The notes beneath the pieces were generated by a model. That model worked only from the letters and a program-made list of their open reading frames with translations, made no database searches and had not been told where the DNA came from. Made by a program: the position numbers and the translations under genes. Positions 5,796-6,683 of a stretch of 6,683 nt of DNA are shown one piece after another. This DNA comes from an uncultured Bacilli bacterium (GTDB lineage: Bacteria; Bacillota_I; Bacilli_A; RF39; UBA660). Where the stretch lies: positions 1 to 6,683 of the forward strand of contig CAJUGE010000060.1 in the NCBI GenBank assembly GCA_910586295.1, given 5' to 3'. Positions within the stretch are counted from its first letter, which is position 1; the number at the start of each line of letters is the position of its first letter.

Positions 5796-6683
5796 TTATT
5801 CTTCATTTAGTTTTTTAGTTCTAGGAATTGTAATTATTATATTGGTATACTCATTTTCTTTTGATTGTGCTTCTATTATCATTCCCAATTCTTCACATAA
5901 TCTTTTACATAAGTATAATCCTATTCCTGTAGATTTCTTTTGATTTCTTCCGTTTGTTCCAGTGAACCCTTTGTCAAATATTCTATCAATTTCACTTTTC
6001 TTAATTCCTATACCATTATCCTTAATTGATAATTTTACATTTTCTTTCATTTCTTTTAGTTCAATAACTATTTCTGGACTTTTTTCTTTTCTATATTGAA
6101 TAGCATTTATTATAATTTGATTTAATATAAACTCTAGCCATTTTTCATCTGTATAGGCTGATAGTTCTATATTTTTGGTTTCAACTTTCATACCATTATG
6201 AATCATCATTTTCTTGTTTCTTGCTAGTACATTTCTAATAGTTTCTTCTAAATTTACTTTTTGTATCATAAAGTCATTTGATACTTGATCTAATCTTGCA
6301 TAAAATAATACTTGTTCTACATAGTTGTTGATTTCTTCTATTTCTTCATCTATTTTATTGGTTATTTCTGACTTATTATTTTCACATAATAATTTACTTG
6401 ATGTAATTGGTATTTTTATTTCATGTACCCAACTTTCTATATATTCCTTATAATCTTTTCCGAGCTACTCTTACATTTGTTACATTTTCGAGCATAGATT
6501 TATTGGCTCTTTTTAGTATCTTGTAATATGCTAAATTTTCTTGCCCTCTAGGCTTTTCTATTATTTCTGATATAAGATATTTTTCTTCTAAACCATCCAT
6601 TATATTTTCTATATTTTTTATATATCTATTCTTTCTCCAATAACTAACTAATAGTTCTACTGCACAAAATACAAAAGATATAA
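5796..6683 (-). pseudogene. Second BceS-like histidine kinase, frameshifted and cut by the right edge
   Basis: A paralogue of the kinase at 1175-156. The N-terminal part reads in one frame from the right edge: second membrane helix, then a segment containing EEKYLISEII and ANKSMLENV, ending at TAA 6450-6448. From 6464 to 5796 the homology continues in another frame with DYKEYIESWVHEIKIP (the phospho-acceptor His), DNGIGI, an F box and STGIGLYLC. Removing one A from the four-A run at 6459-6456 (minus strand) restores an alignment with no gap against the intact paralogue. The downstream frame has no start codon before ATG 6269, which lies past the His, so it could not give a kinase. Either the gene is decaying or the read has a one-base error. 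Its partner regulator is probably beyond the right edge. Confidence 0.8.

Noticed and set aside
5796..6269. A stand-alone 157-residue ATP-binding protein from ATG 6269
   Set aside because: The homology continues upstream in the same frame through the catalytic His to 6464, so this is the tail of a broken kinase and not a separate gene.
6448..6464. Programmed ribosomal frameshifting in the second kinase
   Set aside because: The four-A run is short, no stimulatory structure or internal ribosome site is evident, and the intact paralogue needs no shift.
6471..6488. TTACATTTG followed by TTACATTTT as another operator
   Set aside because: It is a direct repeat, not the inverted TTACA-N4-TGTAA, and it lies within coding sequence.

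Overview
The window is AT-rich, low-GC Firmicutes DNA, probably from a Clostridia-like organism. The base composition, the AT-biased codons, the strong purine-rich ribosome binding sites, a TTG start codon and the gene families all point that way. I cannot name the genus from sequence alone. Every supported gene lies on the minus strand, so the locus reads from high to low coordinates. The content is an antimicrobial-peptide sensing and detoxification locus of the Bce (BceRS-BceAB, Peptide-7-exporter) type.

In order of transcription: (1) 6683-5796, a BceS-like sensor kinase cut by the window edge and split by a one-base frameshift near 6456-6459, followed by an intrinsic terminator. (2) 5767-5605, a regulatory region with a Bce-type palindromic operator, a TATAAT box with no -35 box, and an imperfect inverted repeat near the predicted transcript start. 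(3) 5604-2760, a BceA-like ATPase and a BceB-like ten-helix permease that overlap by 11 bases. (4) 2754-2695, a possible 19-residue small ORF. (5) 2666-1947, a VTT-domain (TVP38/TMEM64, DedA superfamily) membrane protein. (6) 1925-1858, a second operator and extended -10 promoter. (7) 1857-156, an OmpR-type response regulator and an intact BceS-like kinase, closed by a strong terminator. (8) 110-1, a third operator and promoter ahead of a gene whose first three codons (Met-Glu-Lys) are all that is visible.

The three operators share the core TTACA-N4-TGTAA, the consensus known for BceR-type regulators. One regulator, most simply the one at 1857-1177, probably switches on the transporter unit, its own operon and the gene beyond the left edge. 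The predicted circuit is that the permease senses a cell-wall-active peptide, the intramembrane kinase at 1175-156 is activated through it, the response regulator is phosphorylated, and all three promoters fire. The VTT protein is the unusual partner; a role in lipid-carrier handling would fit but is inference. The broken upstream kinase suggests that a second, paralogous two-component system has been or is being lost, unless the frameshift is a sequencing error.

No tRNA, rRNA, CRISPR array, insertion sequence or gene-free stretch longer than 300 bases was seen.
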